In this document: in pieces, positions 62,258-64,000 of the stretch
Layout of the letters: the number at the start of each line of letters is the position of its first letter
Position numbering within the stretch: the stretch's first letter is position 1
Source: Chitinilyticum aquatile DSM 21506
Lineage (GTDB): Bacteria; Pseudomonadota; Gammaproteobacteria; Burkholderiales; Chitinibacteraceae
Direction of reading: 5' to 3'
DNA: 64,000 nt
NCBI RefSeq assembly: GCF_000430805.1
Contig: NZ_AUMS01000011.1
Span: forward strand, 1 to 64,000
The notes under the pieces: model-generated
What the model saw: only the letters and a program-made list of their open reading frames with translations
Told to the model about the DNA's origin: nothing
The model's database searches: none
Position numbers and translations under genes: made by a program

Positions 62258-62623
62258 ATGCACGCCATCAACTGGTTCGAAATTCCGGTACTTGACCTCG
62301 AACGCGCCGGCCATTTCTACGCCACCCTGTTTGCCACCCCGCTCACCCGCACCGAGTGCGGCGAGGGCGGTTTCCTGCTGCCCTACCAGGAACCGGGCGT
62401 AGGTGGCGCCCTGGTTTCGGGCGAAGGCACACCGGGTCGCACTGGCGTCATGCCCTATCTGAATGCCGACGGCCAGCTTGATACGATGCTCGCGCGCCTG
62501 CAGGCGCTGGGCGCCGAACTCGTCTGCCCGAAAACCGAAATCAGCCCCGAAATCGGCCACATGGCGATCTTCATCGACTGCGAAGGCAACCGCATCGGCC
62601 TGCATTCGGCTCCCGCCGCCTGA
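62258..62623 (+). CDS. VOC-family (glyoxalase/bleomycin-resistance fold) protein
   Basis: 121 residues with two beta-alpha-beta-beta-beta units: INWFEIPVLDLERAGHFYATLF and MPYLNADGQLDTMLARLQALGAELVCPKTEI, ending HMAIFIDCEGNRIGLHS. Typical of small VOC proteins resembling YaeR/glyoxalase-like members. Function and metal are not predictable. AAGGAG precedes the ATG. Confidence 0.92.
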   Translation: MHAINWFEIPVLDLERAGHFYATLFATPLTRTECGEGGFLLPYQEPGVGGALVSGEGTPGRTGVMPYLNADGQLDTMLARLQALGAELVCPKTEISPEIGHMAIFIDCEGNRIGLHSAPAA

Positions 62624-62703
62624 TCGGCCCGCTCCGGCCCGCCAAGCGCCAATGGTGAGACGATGCGGGCCGTGCCAACGCAATGACCGGATGCAATGCA
62701 GGC

Positions 62704-63273
62704 TCAGTCGAGAAAGGCCCCCTGGCTGCGTCCATAGCCGGTGCGCAGGTCGTAGTCACGCTGCGCCTGTGCGGCATTGCTGGTGATGAGCGCCGTTTCC
62801 CGGTTTATCGCCGCCTCCAGTGCGTCGCAGGAGGCTGCAGCCGGCATGCCCATGATGCGCTGATCAATCCGCGCGGCAGCGTCGGTCCCGATCTGCACAT
62901 GGCCCAGCTCATGTTCCTTGAGGCGCGGTAGAAACACATCAAACCGGGCCTTCTTGGCGGGTGTCGCCTGAATGAGCTGCGGCAGTTGCACGACACAGCG
63001 CACCGTAGTGAGCGAGCTGGCGATCCTGCACTCACCGGATGGCGCACTATTCCAGCGGTAATCCCAGCGCGTATGGCAAGAGGTATAGCCATAGAAGATC
63101 TTTCCCTGCTCGCGAATTGGCGATGCCCGGTTCAGGTCGTCAGCCAGGCGGCCCGTGCCAAGTGCGTATAGCGGATATGGCTCGTATTCGACACTCTGTC
63201 GCAATTCAGCGCCGGCATGGCCGCTCAGCAGAACAGGGACAAGCGCAAACAGCTGCAGCCATGAATGCCGCAT
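62704..63273 (-). CDS. Secreted DUF922-type putative zinc protease
   Basis: 189 residues with a signal peptide (LVPVLLSGHAGA). The motif KEHELGHVQIG gives His121, Glu122 and His125 of an HExxH zinc site, as in DUF922. Upstream cysteines (SCHTRWDYRW, ECRIASSL, VRCVVQLP) may form disulfides in the periplasm. It starts two bases after the nth stop on the same strand. Confidence 0.88.
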   Translation of the reverse strand: MRHSWLQLFALVPVLLSGHAGAELRQSVEYEPYPLYALGTGRLADDLNRASPIREQGKIFYGYTSCHTRWDYRWNSAPSGECRIASSLTTVRCVVQLPQLIQATPAKKARFDVFLPRLKEHELGHVQIGTDAAARIDQRIMGMPAAASCDALEAAINRETALITSNAAQAQRDYDLRTGYGRSQGAFLD

Positions 63274-63275
63274 GA

Positions 63276-63926
63276 TCAGCGGCCTGGCGGCGGAGTTAGC
63301 GGCTTGGATTTGTAGTCGCACACGTCATTGACCACGCATCGCCAGCATTCGGGCTTGCGGGCCTTGCACACGTAGCGGCCGTGCAGAATCAGCCAGTGGT
63401 GCGCGTTCAGCAGGTATTCGGGTGGCGTTACTTTCAGCAGCTTGTCTTCGACCGCGCGCACGTCCTTGCCGGGAGCAAGACCGGTGCGGTTGCCCAGGCG
63501 GAAGATATGCGTATCGACGGCAATCGTCGGCACGCCGAATGCGGTATTGAGCACCACGTTCGCGGTCTTGCGGCCGACGCCGGGCAGGGCCTCAAGGCTT
63601 TCGCGGTCGCGCGGCACTTCACCGCCGTGCTGTTCGATCAGGATGCGACAGGTCTCCAGCAGATGCTTCGCCTTGCTGCGAAACAAACCGATGGTATTGA
63701 TGTAGGACTCAAGCCCCTCCTGGCCAAGCGCCAGTATCCCCGCCGGGGTATTGGCAACCGGGAACAGGATTTTCGTCGCCTTGTTCACACCGACATCGGT
63801 CGCCTGCGCGGAAAGCAACACCGCAGTGAGCAGCTCGAACGGCGTGCTGTAATTCAGCTCGGTGGTCGGATTCGGATCCAGCTCGGCCAGCCTGGCGTAG
63901 AAAATGCGGCGGGTTTCCTTGTTCAT
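63276..63926 (-). CDS. nth: Endonuclease III
   Basis: 216-residue base-excision repair glycosylase/lyase for oxidised pyrimidines. The helix-hairpin-helix LPGVGRKTANVVLN contains the catalytic lysine, and VDTHIFRLGNRTG the catalytic aspartate. The 4Fe-4S ligands are spaced C-X6-C-X2-C-X5-C in CKARKPECWRCVVNDVC. The ATG overlaps the stop of the gene before it (ATGA). Confidence 0.98.
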   Translation of the reverse strand: MNKETRRIFYARLAELDPNPTTELNYSTPFELLTAVLLSAQATDVGVNKATKILFPVANTPAGILALGQEGLESYINTIGLFRSKAKHLLETCRILIEQHGGEVPRDRESLEALPGVGRKTANVVLNTAFGVPTIAVDTHIFRLGNRTGLAPGKDVRAVEDKLLKVTPPEYLLNAHHWLILHGRYVCKARKPECWRCVVNDVCDYKSKPLTPPPGR

Positions 63927-64000
63927 GACTGCGCCTCCCGCTCCTTGCGCTCCATCTCGCGCAGATCTTCGTCAATCCCGTCAAACGGTGCCGACATCAC
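63923..64000 (-). CDS. C-terminal end of an unidentified gene upstream of nth (cut by window edge)
   Basis: 25 residues, reading MSAPFDGIDEDLREMERKER and a short tail, end in a TGA that overlaps the nth start. In many betaproteobacteria nth follows an Rnf/Rsx electron-transport gene, but the visible tail is too short to identify. It could also be a very short complete frame. Confidence 0.5.
   Translation of the reverse strand: MMSAPFDGIDEDLREMERKEREAQS

Overview
The window is a stretch of betaproteobacterial chromosome with moderately high GC. Two conserved gene blocks support this placement: thrS-infC-rpmI-rplT-pheS-pheT-ihfA-merR, and tpiA-secG-tRNA-Leu followed by a complete nuoA-N operon that ends in a DUF2818 gene. 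The Neisseriales-like gene content and a large modular secreted chitinase suggest a chitin-degrading member of Neisseriales (Chitinibacteraceae or Chromobacteriaceae). That finer placement is inference from gene content, not from a search. No rRNA, CRISPR array, intact insertion sequence or prophage was seen.

Layout. 1-1478: end of umuD and all of umuC (error-prone SOS polymerase). 1479-1890: tRNA-Pro(GGG), two terminators and an inverted partial copy of the tRNA anticodon arm that looks like a recombination scar. 1891-9375 (minus): translation block, with infC starting at a rare AUA codon. 9542-9659: tRNA-Val(GAC) and its promoter. 9674-24563 (minus): respiratory complex I. 24709-25911 (minus): tRNA-Leu(GAG), secG and tpiA. 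26106-29861 (plus): pstSCAB phosphate uptake without phoU. 30000-35488: chemoreceptor, HAD phosphatase, carbonic anhydrase, cytochrome b561 and two YceI proteins. 35590-38807: lipoprotein and LysR regulator divergent from a pirin, then a decayed partial pirin copy. 38982-44140: acetyltransferase, serS, katG. 44441-46404: gluconate kinase and permease behind a double GntR-type operator. 46481-50197: M16 peptidase and AraC regulator. 50898-52841: chitinase. 53294-58372: a phosphopantetheinyl transferase, then a three-gene signalling cluster (CHASE2 adenylate cyclase, FecR-like protein, secreted caspase fused to a sulfatase-modifying-factor domain). 58582-64000: a membrane protein, several small enzymes and nth.

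Two observations stand out. First, at least ten copies of a 46-50 bp imperfect palindrome with GGGTAT...ATACCC ends are scattered through intergenic gaps, each within about 120 bp downstream of a stop codon. No encoded transposase was seen, and two copies show paired arm changes that keep the hairpin. This looks like an extragenic palindrome or miniature element family. Second, the cyclase/FecR-like/caspase cluster is compact, overlapping and envelope-oriented, and has the shape of a sensor-effector system of unknown purpose.
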